From NCBI GenBank assembly GCA_963839955.1, contig CAWIXB010000001.1, positions 3,286,001 to 3,350,000 on the forward strand: a DNA stretch of 64,000 nucleotides. Reading direction: 5' to 3'. How positions within the stretch are numbered: the stretch's first letter is position 1; each line of letters begins with the position of its first letter. Below are positions 24,890 through 33,263 of the stretch, in pieces. A model generated the notes under the pieces. It did not search any database and was not told where the DNA came from. It worked only from the letters and a program-made list of their open reading frames with translations. The translations under genes were made by a program, and so were the position numbers. Source of the stretch: CAWIXB01 sp963839955. GTDB taxonomy: Bacteria > Actinomycetota > Actinomycetes > JACCUZ01.

Positions 24890-25512
24890 GGGATGCCCTG
24901 CGCGCGCGACTCGCCTGCGACGTCGTCGACGATGCCGCGCAGGGTCGTCGCGTTCACCTCGCCGATCACCCGCGCCGCGACACGTCCCCGCCGGTCGAGC
25001 ACGAGCGTGCTCGGGATGGCGCTCGGCGACAGGGTGCCGCGGAACGCGAGCAGGGCGCGGCCGCCCTGGTCGTCGATGCTCGGGTAGGTCACGCCGAACC
25101 GTCGTTGGTGGGCGCGGGCCGCCGCCGGCTGGTCGCGGGTGTCGACTCCCACGAACTGCACGCCGTCGCCCTTGGTCTGCTCCCAGGCCTTCTGCAGTGC
25201 CGGAGCCTCCGCGATGCACGGTGGGCACCACGAGCCCCAGACGTTGACGACGACGACGGAGCCGCGATGGTCGGCGAGGTCGAACTGCTCGTCCTCGAGG
25301 GTGGTGCCGCGCAGCTCGACCGGCTTCTGCCGGTCCCCCGCGCTGGTGAGCGTCACGCTGCCGTCGCCCGAGACGTAGCCCTTGTCGACGGCGCCCTGCG
25401 ACCCGTTGTCCGGCGCACCGCCGCAGCCCGACAGGGCCACCGCGACGGTGACGAGCGCGGCGAGCAGGGCGGGACCGGCCGTCGTACGTGAGATGCGGCG
25501 CGTCGTGGCCAT
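24886..25512 (-). CDS. resA: TlpA/ResA-like thioredoxin lipoprotein
   Basis: Extracytoplasmic thiol-disulfide reductase, 208 residues. It has a twin-Arg-like charged N-terminus, hydrophobic core and lipobox LSGC with C30 as the predicted lipidated residue. The thioredoxin active site is WCPPC at residues 95-99, preceded by VVVVNVWGS. By context it reduces apocytochrome c using electrons from CcdA. The ATG overlaps the stop of the upstream phosphatase gene by one base (TGATG). Confidence 0.92.
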   Translation of the reverse strand: MATTRRISRTTAGPALLAALVTVAVALSGCGGAPDNGSQGAVDKGYVSGDGSVTLTSAGDRQKPVELRGTTLEDEQFDLADHRGSVVVVNVWGSWCPPCIAEAPALQKAWEQTKGDGVQFVGVDTRDQPAAARAHQRRFGVTYPSIDDQGGRALLAFRGTLSPSAIPSTLVLDRRGRVAARVIGEVNATTLRGIVDDVAGESRAQGIP

Positions 25513-26162
25513 CAGGCTCCGGCGACGAACTTCCCGCCCACCGGCGCGGGCAGCAGGTCGTGGGCCGGCTCTTCGTAGGACACCGAGATGAGGTCGTCAC
25601 CGACGTAGGTGAACGACGTCAGCGAGGCGAGCGCGCACTGGCGCCGTCGCGGATCGTGCCAGAGCCGGCGGCCGGTGGCGAACGAGCGCGCGGTCCAGAT
25701 GGGCAGCTGGTGGCTGACGCAGAGTGCCTCGTGACCGCGGGCGGCGTCGCGCGCGTCGGCGATGGCGGAGAGCATGCGGCGTGCGATGTCGCGGTAGGGC
25801 TCGCCCCACGACGGGCGCAGCGGGTTGCGCAGGTGCACCCAGGTGGCGGGACGGCGCAGCGAGCCGTCGCCGACGCCGAATGTCTTGCCCTCGAAGACGT
25901 TTCCGGCCTCGATGAGCCGGTCGTCGATGTGTACGTCGAGGCCAAATGCCGTCGCCGACGGCAGGGCCGTCTGCTGCGCGCGCTCGAGCGGCGAGGACAC
26001 GACGTGTGTGATGTCCTCGCGGCCGAGGTGTCCGGCGATGCGCTCGGCCATCTTCCGGCCGAGGTCGGAGAGGTGGTAGCCGGGAAGCCGCCCGTAGAGG
26101 ACGCCGGCCGGGTTGTGCACCTCGCCGTGGCGCAGCACGTGCACGACCGTCGACTCGCTCAC
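25512..26162 (-). CDS. Histidine phosphatase (phosphoglycerate mutase-like) family protein
   Basis: 216-residue branch-1 histidine phosphatase. The catalytic motif VLRHGEVHN (His12 with the preceding Arg) is at the N-terminus, the SSPLERAQQT pocket near residue 56 and the second His in CVSHQLPIW near residue 150. The same gene lies between hemL and tlpA in mycobacteria (Rv0525), so the link to haem or cytochrome c synthesis is conserved, but the substrate is unknown. GTG start overlaps the hemL stop (GTGA). Confidence 0.85.
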   Translation of the reverse strand: MSESTVVHVLRHGEVHNPAGVLYGRLPGYHLSDLGRKMAERIAGHLGREDITHVVSSPLERAQQTALPSATAFGLDVHIDDRLIEAGNVFEGKTFGVGDGSLRRPATWVHLRNPLRPSWGEPYRDIARRMLSAIADARDAARGHEALCVSHQLPIWTARSFATGRRLWHDPRRRQCALASLTSFTYVGDDLISVSYEEPAHDLLPAPVGGKFVAGA

Positions 26163-27481
26163 GCGCCGGCCTCCGAGGGTGTGGCTAATGCGGCGGCGGC
26201 CGCAGCCGCGGGGAGGGCGTCGGCGACACGCGCGAGCGCGTCGTCATCGTGCGCGGACGAGAGGAACCACGACTCGAACGACGACGGCGGCAGGTAGACA
26301 CCGCGCGCCAGCATCGCGTGGAAGAAGGCGGCGTAGCGGAAGGACTCCTGGCGACGGGCGGCGTCGTAGTCGACCACCCGGCCCTGTGTGAAGAACACCG
26401 AGAACATGCTGCCCGCGTGCTGCACGCGGTGGGCGACGGATGCCTCGGTCAGCGCCGCACCGACGAGTGACGACAGCTGGGCTGCCGCCTTGTCGACGTG
26501 GGCGTAGACGTCGTCGGTGCAGGCCCCCAGGGTCGCCAGGCCGGCCGCGGTGGCGACCGGGTTCCCCGAGAGCGTGCCCGCCTGGTAGACCGGCCCGGAC
26601 GGCGCCAGCAGGGCCATCACGTCGGCCCGTCCGCCGAACGCGGCCGCGGGGAAGCCGCCACCCATCACCTTGCCGAACGTCATCAGGTCGGGCTGCACAC
26701 CCTCGAGGCCGAACCATCCGCTGCGGCTGACGCGGAAGCCCGTCATCACCTCGTCGCTGACGAGCAGCGCGCCGTTCGCATGACACAGCTCGGCGAGCCC
26801 GGAGTTGAAGCCCGGCTCCGGCGGGACGACGCCCATGTTTCCGGCGGCGGCCTCGGTGATGACGCACGCGATCTGACCGGCGTACGACGCAAAGGCGGCC
26901 TCGACGGCGGCGATGTCGTTGTAGGGCACGACGATCGTGTCCGCGGTCTGCGCACCGGTGACGCCCGGTGTGTCGGGCAGCCCGAGGGTCGCGACGCCCG
27001 AGCCGGCGGCGGCGAGCAGTGCGTCGACATGTCCGTGGTAGCAGCCGGCGAACTTCACCACCTTGGGGCGGCCGGTGAAGCCGCGAGCCAGGCGGATGGC
27101 CGACATGGTCGCCTCGGTGCCGCTCGACACCAGTCGCACCGCGTCGACCGGTACGACGCGACCGACGATCTCCTCAGCCAGCGACACCTCGCCCTCGGTC
27201 GGAGTGCCGAACGACGTACCGCGAGCGACGGCCGCCTGCACGGCCTCGACGACCTGAGGGTGCGCGTGGCCGAGCAGCAGCGGGCCCCATGAGCAGACCA
27301 GGTCGACGTACTCACGTCCGTCCGCGTCGGTCAGCCACGCGCCACGACCGGAGGTCATGAACCGCGGAGTGCCGCCGACCGCCCGGAAGGCGCGCACCGG
27401 CGAGTTGACGCCGCCGGGCGTGACGGCGCGGGCGCGGTCCATCAGCACCTGCGACGCGGGCGCCTCGAACGGAAACGTCAT
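26159..27481 (-). CDS. hemL: Glutamate-1-semialdehyde 2,1-aminomutase
   Basis: PLP enzyme making 5-aminolevulinate in the C5 pathway. The 440-residue product begins with the family motif DRARAVTPGGVNSPVRAF; TEAAAGNMGVV and SDEVMTGFRVS form the cofactor site, and the Schiff-base Lys is in MTFGKVMGGGFPAAAFGG. It works with HemA, encoded about 4 kb upstream in the same run of genes. The gap to hemB is only 18 bp, so the two are probably cotranscribed. Confidence 0.96.
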   Translation of the reverse strand: MTFPFEAPASQVLMDRARAVTPGGVNSPVRAFRAVGGTPRFMTSGRGAWLTDADGREYVDLVCSWGPLLLGHAHPQVVEAVQAAVARGTSFGTPTEGEVSLAEEIVGRVVPVDAVRLVSSGTEATMSAIRLARGFTGRPKVVKFAGCYHGHVDALLAAAGSGVATLGLPDTPGVTGAQTADTIVVPYNDIAAVEAAFASYAGQIACVITEAAAGNMGVVPPEPGFNSGLAELCHANGALLVSDEVMTGFRVSRSGWFGLEGVQPDLMTFGKVMGGGFPAAAFGGRADVMALLAPSGPVYQAGTLSGNPVATAAGLATLGACTDDVYAHVDKAAAQLSSLVGAALTEASVAHRVQHAGSMFSVFFTQGRVVDYDAARRQESFRYAAFFHAMLARGVYLPPSSFESWFLSSAHDDDALARVADALPAAAAAAALATPSEAGA

Positions 27482-27499
27482 GCCGTCATCCTCACGCAG

Positions 27500-28501
27500 T
27501 CAGCCTTGCAGGAGTCGGGCGGCGTCGAGGGCCCAGTAGGTCAGCACGGTGCCGGCGCCCGCGCGGCGGATGGAGGTGAGCGTCTCGAGCACGGTGCGGT
27601 CGCGGTCGAGCCAGCCCTGCGCGAAGGCTGCCTCGGCCATCGCCAGCTCGCCGGAGACCTGGTAGGCGGCGACGGGTACGCCGGCGGACGCGGCCGCGTC
27701 GGCGACCCGGCGGAGCACGTCGAGATAGGGCAGCGCCGGCTTGACGAGCACCATGTCGGCGCCCTCGCCGATGTCGAGGGCGAGCTCGCGCAGCGCCTCG
27801 TCGAGGTTGGCCGGGTCCTGCTGGTAGGTCCGCCGGTCACCCTGCAGGGACGACTCGACGGCCTCGCGGAACGGACCGAAGAAGGCGGAGGCGTACTTCG
27901 CGGTGTAGGCGAGCAGCGCAGTGTCGGTGCGGCCGGCGGCGTCGAGTGTCGCGCGCACCGCGCCGACCTGGCCGTCCATCATCCCGGACAGACCCAGGAC
28001 GTGGGCGCCTGCGTCGGCTTGCGCGAGCGCCATCTCGCCGTACCGGATCAGCGATGCGTCGTTGTCGACGGAGCCGTCGGCGGCCAGGACGCCGCAGTGG
28101 CCGTGGTCGGTGAACTCGTCGAGGCACAGGTCGGACATGACGACGAGCGCATCGCCGACCTCGCCGACCACGTCGCGCACGGCGACGTTGAGCGCGCCGT
28201 CGGGGTCGGTCGCGCCGGAGCCGACGGCGTCCTTGCGGTCCTGCGTCGGCACGCCGAAGAGCATCAGCCCGCCGATGCCCGCAGCGGCCGCCTCGGCGGC
28301 CACCTTGCGCAGCGAGTCGCGCGAGTGCTGGACGACGCCGGGCATCGACGCGATCGGCGCGGGCTCGGCGAGGCCTTCCTTGGCGAGCACCGGCAGGACG
28401 AGGTCGCGGGGGTGCAACCGGGTCTGCCGGACGAGGTCACGCAGACCCGGCGTACGCCGCAGGCGGCGCGGCCGGCCGGCCGGGAACGGGGCAGCGTCCA
28501 T
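27500..28501 (-). CDS. hemB: Delta-aminolevulinic acid dehydratase (porphobilinogen synthase)
   Basis: Condenses two aminolevulinates to porphobilinogen. The 333-residue product has both catalytic Lys contexts, AYTAKYASAFFGPFRE and MVLVKPALPYLDV. The metal site reads DLCLDEFTDHGHCG: the Zn-type cysteine triad C-x-C...C has Asp at its second position, so metal use (Zn versus Mg) is not obvious. ATG at 28501 (MDAAPFPAGRPRRLRR) was chosen; an upstream extension would run through the 18-bp repeat. That repeat ends only about 9 bp before this ATG. Confidence 0.95.
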   Translation of the reverse strand: MDAAPFPAGRPRRLRRTPGLRDLVRQTRLHPRDLVLPVLAKEGLAEPAPIASMPGVVQHSRDSLRKVAAEAAAAGIGGLMLFGVPTQDRKDAVGSGATDPDGALNVAVRDVVGEVGDALVVMSDLCLDEFTDHGHCGVLAADGSVDNDASLIRYGEMALAQADAGAHVLGLSGMMDGQVGAVRATLDAAGRTDTALLAYTAKYASAFFGPFREAVESSLQGDRRTYQQDPANLDEALRELALDIGEGADMVLVKPALPYLDVLRRVADAAASAGVPVAAYQVSGELAMAEAAFAQGWLDRDRTVLETLTSIRRAGAGTVLTYWALDAARLLQG

Positions 28502-28509
28502 CACGACCC

Positions 28510-28527
28510 GCACAACTGCATGATCAC
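28510..28527 (+). repeat. Dispersed 18-bp repeat, copy C
   Basis: GCACAACTGCATGATCAC on the plus strand, in the gap between hemDX and hemB and 8 bp upstream of the hemB ATG. Identical to copies D, A and B. The core is 50% G+C in DNA of about 70% G+C. It is followed by CGC, as in copy D. Confidence 0.85.
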
Positions 28528-28572
28528 CGCAGGAGGAAGGGTGGCGTGACCTGCGGAAACGTCGGGCCACCT

Positions 28573-28590
28573 GCACAACTGCATGATCAC
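28573..28590 (+). repeat. Dispersed 18-bp repeat, copy D
   Basis: Same 18 bp as copy C, 63 bp further on and in the same orientation, extended by CT at the left and CGCCGAAGG at the right. The right extension is shared with the partial copy E at 43531-43549 (18 of 19 bases). Confidence 0.85.
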
Positions 28591-28606
28591 CGCCGAAGGG
28601 TCCTGG

Positions 28607-30211
28607 TTACTTGGCTTTGCGGCGGGTGGCGGGGCGCTTCTGCGAGGGACGCAGGACGGGCTCCCCTGACTCGAGGGCGGCGAGGCGGGCGTTCGTGCCG
28701 TACTCGGCGACGGCACTCGCCAGGTCGGCCACCGACGGCGAGGACGCGAGCACGTCGACGCGCAGGCCGTGCTCCTCGGCCGCCTTCGCGGTCGCCGGTC
28801 CGATGCAGGCGATGACCGTGGAGGCGTGCGGCTTGCCCGCGATGCCGACCAGGTTGCGCACCGTCGACGACGAGGTGAAGAGCACCGCGTCGTAGCCGCC
28901 GCCCTTGATGGCCTCGCGGATGGACGCGGCCGGCGGGGCGGCGCGCACCGTGCGGTAGGCCGTCACGTCGTCGACGCCCCAGCCGCGCTCGACCAGACCC
29001 GCGACGAGGTTCTCGGTCGCGATGTCGGCGCGCGGCAGGAAGACGCGGTCGATCGGGTCGAACACCGCGTCGTAGGGCGGCCAGACTTCGAGGAGACCAG
29101 CAGCCGACTGCTCGCCGGTGGGCACCAGGTCGGGCTTGATGCCCCACGCGAGGAGGTCGGCCCCGGTCTGCTCGCCGACGGCGGCGACCTTGATGCCCGC
29201 GAAGGCGCGGGCGTCGAGGCCGTACTCCTCGAAGCGCTCGCGCACCGCCTTGACGGCGTTGCGGGAGGTGAACGCGATCCACTCGTAGCGGCCGGTCACC
29301 AGACCCTTGATCGCGCGCTCCATCTGCTGGGGCGTGCGCGGCGGCTCGACGGCGATCGTCGGGACCTCCTCGGGCACCGCGCCGTAGCTGCGCAGCTTGT
29401 CGGAGAGCGCGCCGGCCTGCTCCTTGGTCCTGGGCACCAGCACCCGCCAGCCGAACAGCGGCTTGGTCTCGAACCAGGAGAGCTTGTCGCGCAGCGCGAC
29501 GGTGTCGCCGACGACCGTGATGGTGGGCGGCGCCAGCTTTGCGGCCTTGGCGTCGGCGGCGACCCGCTCGAGCGTCGAGACCACGGTGCGCTGCTCGGTG
29601 GTCGTGCCGTCCTGGGTGATCGCGACGGGAGTCTCGGGGCTACGGCCGGCGGCGACGAGCGCCTTGGACACCTCGCCGAGCACCTTCGTCGCCGAGAGCA
29701 GCACCAAGGTGGCGTTGCCGGCCGCGACGACGTCCCAGTCGATCGAGCCTTCGGCGACGTTGACCACGCGGACCTCGCGCGCCTTGGCCGTCGTCAGCGG
29801 GATGCCGGCGTAGGCCGGGACCGCGGTGATCGCCGGGACTCCCGGCACTACCTCGAAGGGGATGCCTGCCTTGGCGCAGCCGGCGGCCTCCTCGGAGCCG
29901 GTCGCGTAGAGGAACGGGTCACCGTCGAGCAGTCGCACCACGGCGCCGCCCGCCTTGGCGGCCTTGACCACCAGCTTGGCGCGCATCGCGTGCGTCATCG
30001 GCTGCCCGTCGGCTCCGACGGACCCGTCGATGACCTCGACGTCGGGCCGGCAGAACCGGGTGACGAACGGCGAGGACTGCGACTCGGTCACCACGACGTC
30101 GGCGCGGGAGAGCAGGGTCACCGCGCGCACGGTGAGCAGGTCGGGGTCTCCCGGGCCGGCGCCGATGAAGGCGACGGTTCCGAGGGGCTTCTTCTTGGCG
30201 GTGCCGGTCAC
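28607..30211 (-). CDS. hemD: Bifunctional uroporphyrinogen-III C-methyltransferase / uroporphyrinogen-III synthase
   Basis: Fusion protein of 534 residues. Residues 1 to about 245 are a CobA/SUMT methylase (VAFIGAGPGDPDLLTVRAV; RLLDGDPFLYATGSEEA), which diverts uroporphyrinogen III to sirohaem and cobalamin. Residues from about 255 are HemD (ending in a Lys/Arg-rich tail RPATRRKAK), which closes hydroxymethylbilane to uroporphyrinogen III. This fusion is usual in actinobacteria. The GTG overlaps the hemC stop (GTGA). A 105-bp gap with two repeat copies follows before hemB. Confidence 0.94.
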   Translation of the reverse strand: MTGTAKKKPLGTVAFIGAGPGDPDLLTVRAVTLLSRADVVVTESQSSPFVTRFCRPDVEVIDGSVGADGQPMTHAMRAKLVVKAAKAGGAVVRLLDGDPFLYATGSEEAAGCAKAGIPFEVVPGVPAITAVPAYAGIPLTTAKAREVRVVNVAEGSIDWDVVAAGNATLVLLSATKVLGEVSKALVAAGRSPETPVAITQDGTTTEQRTVVSTLERVAADAKAAKLAPPTITVVGDTVALRDKLSWFETKPLFGWRVLVPRTKEQAGALSDKLRSYGAVPEEVPTIAVEPPRTPQQMERAIKGLVTGRYEWIAFTSRNAVKAVRERFEEYGLDARAFAGIKVAAVGEQTGADLLAWGIKPDLVPTGEQSAAGLLEVWPPYDAVFDPIDRVFLPRADIATENLVAGLVERGWGVDDVTAYRTVRAAPPAASIREAIKGGGYDAVLFTSSSTVRNLVGIAGKPHASTVIACIGPATAKAAEEHGLRVDVLASSPSVADLASAVAEYGTNARLAALESGEPVLRPSQKRPATRRKAK

Positions 30212-31161
30212 GTGACGCGCTCCAACATCAGGTCGGCCGCACCTTCGGCGAGCAGCTCGGTCGCGAGATCGCGGCCGATCCGTGCTGCCTCGTCGAGAGG
30301 TCCGGTGGCGGACAGTCGTACGCTCGCGGATCCGTCGCCGGCGAAGACGGCGGCCCGCAGGTAAAGCTCGTGGACGTGCTCGTCGCCCTCGGCCGGCTCT
30401 CCGTAGGCCCCCACGGGGGCGGAACAGCCGGCTTGCAGGGTGGCGAGCAGGGTGCGCTCGGCGGTCACGGCGAGCCGGATCTCGGCGTCGTCGAGGCCGG
30501 CGAGCAGGTCGGCGACGGAGGAGTCACCGGGCTCGCCGTCGGTGTCCGGCGTCCGGCACTCCACCGCCAGCGCCCCCTGGCCGGGGGCGGGCAGCATCTG
30601 AAGAGGGTCGATGACCTCGGTCACGGCGTCAAGCCGGCCGAGGCGGGCCAGGCCGGCGCGGGCGAGGACCACGGCGTCGAACTCGCCGTCGGCGACCAAT
30701 CGCAGCCGGGTGTCGACGTTGCCGCGCACGTCGACCACGTCGAGGTCGAGGCCGAGCGCCCGCAGCTGCGCCGCCCGGCGGGGCGATCCGGTGCCGACCC
30801 GCGAACCGCTCGGCAGCTCGCCGAGCGTCAGGCCGTCCCGGGCGACCAGGGCGTCGCGAGGGTCCTCCCGGCCGGGCACGGCCGCGATGACCAGACCCTC
30901 TGCGTCGGCGGTCGGGAGGTCCTTGAGCGAGTGGACGGCGAAGTCGATCTCACCGGCGAGCAGGCGCTCGCGCAGGCCGCTCACGAAGACGCCGGTGCCA
31001 CCGATCTGGGTGAGCGCCTCCTGCGAGGTGTCGCCGTGGGTGGTCACCGGGACGATCTCGACCGGGCGACCGGTGAGGGCGGTCACCTGGTCGGCGACCT
31101 GCTGGGCCTGTGCCATGGCCAGGGTGCTGCGACGGGTGCCGAGGCGGAGGGGTGCGGTCAC
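30208..31161 (-). CDS. hemC: Porphobilinogen deaminase (hydroxymethylbilane synthase)
   Basis: Joins four porphobilinogens into hydroxymethylbilane. The 317-residue protein starts PLRLGTRRSTLAMAQAQQVA, has HSLKDLPT, the catalytic region GREDPRDALV and LQAGCSAPVGAY, whose Cys holds the dipyrromethane cofactor. GTG at 31161 overlaps the hemA stop (GTGA); the long upstream open frame is a shadow of hemA. Part of the rex-hemA-hemC-hemD operon. Confidence 0.96.
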   Translation of the reverse strand: MTAPLRLGTRRSTLAMAQAQQVADQVTALTGRPVEIVPVTTHGDTSQEALTQIGGTGVFVSGLRERLLAGEIDFAVHSLKDLPTADAEGLVIAAVPGREDPRDALVARDGLTLGELPSGSRVGTGSPRRAAQLRALGLDLDVVDVRGNVDTRLRLVADGEFDAVVLARAGLARLGRLDAVTEVIDPLQMLPAPGQGALAVECRTPDTDGEPGDSSVADLLAGLDDAEIRLAVTAERTLLATLQAGCSAPVGAYGEPAEGDEHVHELYLRAAVFAGDGSASVRLSATGPLDEAARIGRDLATELLAEGAADLMLERVT

Positions 31162-32468
31162 GGTGTCGACCCCTCCTCGATGCGGGCACGCGTCAGCGCG
31201 TCGACGGAGGACTGGTCGAGGTCGAAGAGCTTGCCGAGCGCGTCGGCGTAGGACTGCCCGCCGGGCTCCTCGGCCAGCTCCTTCACCCGCACGGTGGGCG
31301 CGTGCAGGACCTTGTCGACCACCCGGCGTACGGCCAGCTCGATCTCGGCGCGCGCCCGCGGGTCGAGGTCGGGCAGGCGGCCCGCGAGGCGGCTCAGCTC
31401 CGCGTGGACGACGGCATCGGCCATGCCGCGCAGGGCGACCACGGTCGGCGCGACGGCGACAGCACGCTGCCAGCCGACGAAACCCAGCACCTCCTCGGCG
31501 ACGATGAGCCGGGTGGCCTCGATGTCGGCGGCGTGCTGCTGGTCGGCGAGGACGACAGCGAGCCGCTCGAGGTCGACGACGTGGGCACCCTCGACCTGGT
31601 GGGCTTCCGGCTCGACGTCGCGCGGCAGCGCCAGGTCGAGCAGGACCAGCGGCCGTTCGCGATGGTCGCCGACCGCGCCTACGACGGACTCGGTGCCGAT
31701 CACGTGGCCGACCGCGCCGGTGCAGGACACCACCAGATCGGCGGCCCGCATCTCCTCGGCGACGCGCTCGAGCGGGACGGCGGACCCGCCCACCGCGTCG
31801 GCCACCCGGGTCGCATGGGCGAGCGTCCGGTTGGCGATGACGACCTCGGCGGCCCCCCGGGCCGAGGCGAGCGTGGCGGCCAGCGCGCTCATGGACCCGG
31901 CGCCGACGACCAGCACCCGTCGGCCAGCGATCGGGCCCAGCACGTGCGAGGCCTCGTCCAGACCCGCGGTCATCAGCGACCGGCCCGCCTCGTCGAGACG
32001 GGTCTCGGTGCGCACCCGCTTGCCGACCCGCAGGGCCTGCTGGGCGAGCTCGTTGAGCACCCGGCCCGCGCTGCCCGCGTCCTGCGAGACCCGCAGCGCG
32101 ACCTTGACCTGGCCGAGGATCTGGCTCTCGCCGACGACCATGGAGTCCAGCCCGCACACGACGCTGAACAGGTGGGCCACCGCCCGGTCCTCGTAGTGCA
32201 CGTAGAGGTGGGGCGTGAGGGTGTCGAGCGGGACGCCGGTGTGCTTGGCGAGCAGCTCGGAGGCCTCGGCCACGCCGCCGTGGAACTTGTCGACCTCGGC
32301 GTAGATCTCGATGCGGTTGCACGTCGAGAGCACCACCGCCTCGACGGCGTGCTCGCTGGCGACCATGTCGGCGAGCAGGGCGGGCACCTGGTCCTTGGGC
32401 AGCGTGGCCTGCTCCAGCAGGCTCACCGGTGCCGTGCGGTGGGACAGCCCGACGACGAGGACGCTCAT
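31158..32468 (-). CDS. hemA: Glutamyl-tRNA reductase
   Basis: First committed enzyme of C5 haem synthesis; reduces glutamyl-tRNA with NADPH. The 436-residue product has the nucleophile in LSTCNRIEIYAEVDKF (about residues 48-63), FSVVCGLDSMVVGESQILGQ, and the NADPH fold VLVVGAGSMSAL. The ATG at 32468 (MSVLVVGLSHRTAPV) overlaps the rex stop (ATGA), so translation is coupled to the regulator. Rex control of this gene is expected from the operator upstream of rex. Confidence 0.96.
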   Translation of the reverse strand: MSVLVVGLSHRTAPVSLLEQATLPKDQVPALLADMVASEHAVEAVVLSTCNRIEIYAEVDKFHGGVAEASELLAKHTGVPLDTLTPHLYVHYEDRAVAHLFSVVCGLDSMVVGESQILGQVKVALRVSQDAGSAGRVLNELAQQALRVGKRVRTETRLDEAGRSLMTAGLDEASHVLGPIAGRRVLVVGAGSMSALAATLASARGAAEVVIANRTLAHATRVADAVGGSAVPLERVAEEMRAADLVVSCTGAVGHVIGTESVVGAVGDHRERPLVLLDLALPRDVEPEAHQVEGAHVVDLERLAVVLADQQHAADIEATRLIVAEEVLGFVGWQRAVAVAPTVVALRGMADAVVHAELSRLAGRLPDLDPRARAEIELAVRRVVDKVLHAPTVRVKELAEEPGGQSYADALGKLFDLDQSSVDALTRARIEEGSTP

Positions 32469-33172
32469 CGTCCGATCACCTCCGCGAGCTCGCGCGCGAG
32501 GTCGGCCGCTGGGACCTTGCGCTGCTCGTGGAAGGCCAGGATCTGCAGCTCGATCGACATGTCGACCTTGCGGACCTCGACCTCGTCGGGCACGGCGAGC
32601 ACGATCGGGGCGAAGTTGAGGATGCTGCTGACACCGGCGGCGACGAGACGGTCGCACACGTCCTGGGCGCCGTGGGCGGGGGTGGCGATCACGCCGATGG
32701 CGATGCCGTGCTTGGCGACCAGGCGCTCCAGGTCCTCGACCGGGTGCACGGTGATGCCGGCGACCTCGCTGCCGGCCAGCTCGGGGTCGGAGTCGACGAG
32801 CGCACGGATCGCGAACCCACGCGACATGAAGCCGCCGTAGTTGGCGAGGGCGTGGCCGAGGTTGCCCAGCCCGACGATGACGACCGGCCAGTCCTGGGTG
32901 AGCCCGAGCTCGCGCGAGATCTGGTAGACGAGGTAGTCGACGTCGTAGCCGACCCCGCGGGTGCCGTAGGAGCCGAGGTGGGACAGGTCCTTGCGCAGCT
33001 TGGCCGAGTTGACGCCGGCCACCGCGGCGAGCTCCTCCGAGGACACCGTCGACACGCCCTCGTCAGCGAGGGCGGAGAGCGCCCGCAGGTAGATGGGCAG
33101 CCGCGCGACCGTCGCCTCGGGGACCCCGCGGGTGCGGGAGGCGCGGGTGGAACTGCGGTCTGTGGACGTCAC
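32465..33172 (-). CDS. rex: Redox-sensing transcriptional repressor Rex
   Basis: Repressor that reads the NADH/NAD+ ratio, 235 residues. An N-terminal winged HTH (VARLPIYLRALSALADEGV; VNSAKLRKDLSHLGSYGTRG) precedes a Rossmann domain (VVIVGLGNLGHALANYGGF) and a C-terminal swap helix. In Streptomyces coelicolor, Rex controls rex-hemACD, nuo and cyd genes. GTG at 33172 was chosen because it has GGAG upstream; a longer frame would cross the promoter. It heads the haem operon. Confidence 0.96.
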   Translation of the reverse strand: MTSTDRSSTRASRTRGVPEATVARLPIYLRALSALADEGVSTVSSEELAAVAGVNSAKLRKDLSHLGSYGTRGVGYDVDYLVYQISRELGLTQDWPVVIVGLGNLGHALANYGGFMSRGFAIRALVDSDPELAGSEVAGITVHPVEDLERLVAKHGIAIGVIATPAHGAQDVCDRLVAAGVSSILNFAPIVLAVPDEVEVRKVDMSIELQILAFHEQRKVPAADLARELAEVIGR

Positions 33173-33205
33173 GGGTCTCCAGGGAAGGGCGACCGGGCGC
33201 TGCCC

Positions 33206-33234
33206 AGGGTAGGCGCTTGTGAACGCGAGCACAA
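33206..33234 (-). promoter_or_regulatory. Promoter of the rex-hem operon
   Basis: On the minus strand TTGTGC (33229-33234) and TACCCT (33206-33211) are exactly 17 nt apart. The predicted leader is about 27 nt, with GGAGA just before the rex GTG. The Rex operator overlaps the -35 and most of the spacer. Confidence 0.65.
33217..33234. promoter_or_regulatory. Rex operator (ROP)
   Basis: TTGTGAACGCGAGCACAA, 18 bp, matches the Streptomyces-type ROP dyad (TTGTGAA-N4-TTCACAA) with 16 of 18 positions, one half perfect. It lies within the rex promoter, so bound Rex would block RNA polymerase. Binding by NAD+-loaded Rex and release by NADH is known for the family; autoregulation here is inferred. Confidence 0.8.
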
Positions 33235-33263
33235 AGTGAACGGCAGAGACCGCTCACCCCCGC

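Noticed and set aside
28502..28606. tRNA or other stable RNA in intergenic gaps
   Set aside because: No cloverleaf-like pairing or TTCGANTC-type arm was found in this or the other gaps; a covariance-model scan would be decisive and was not possible.
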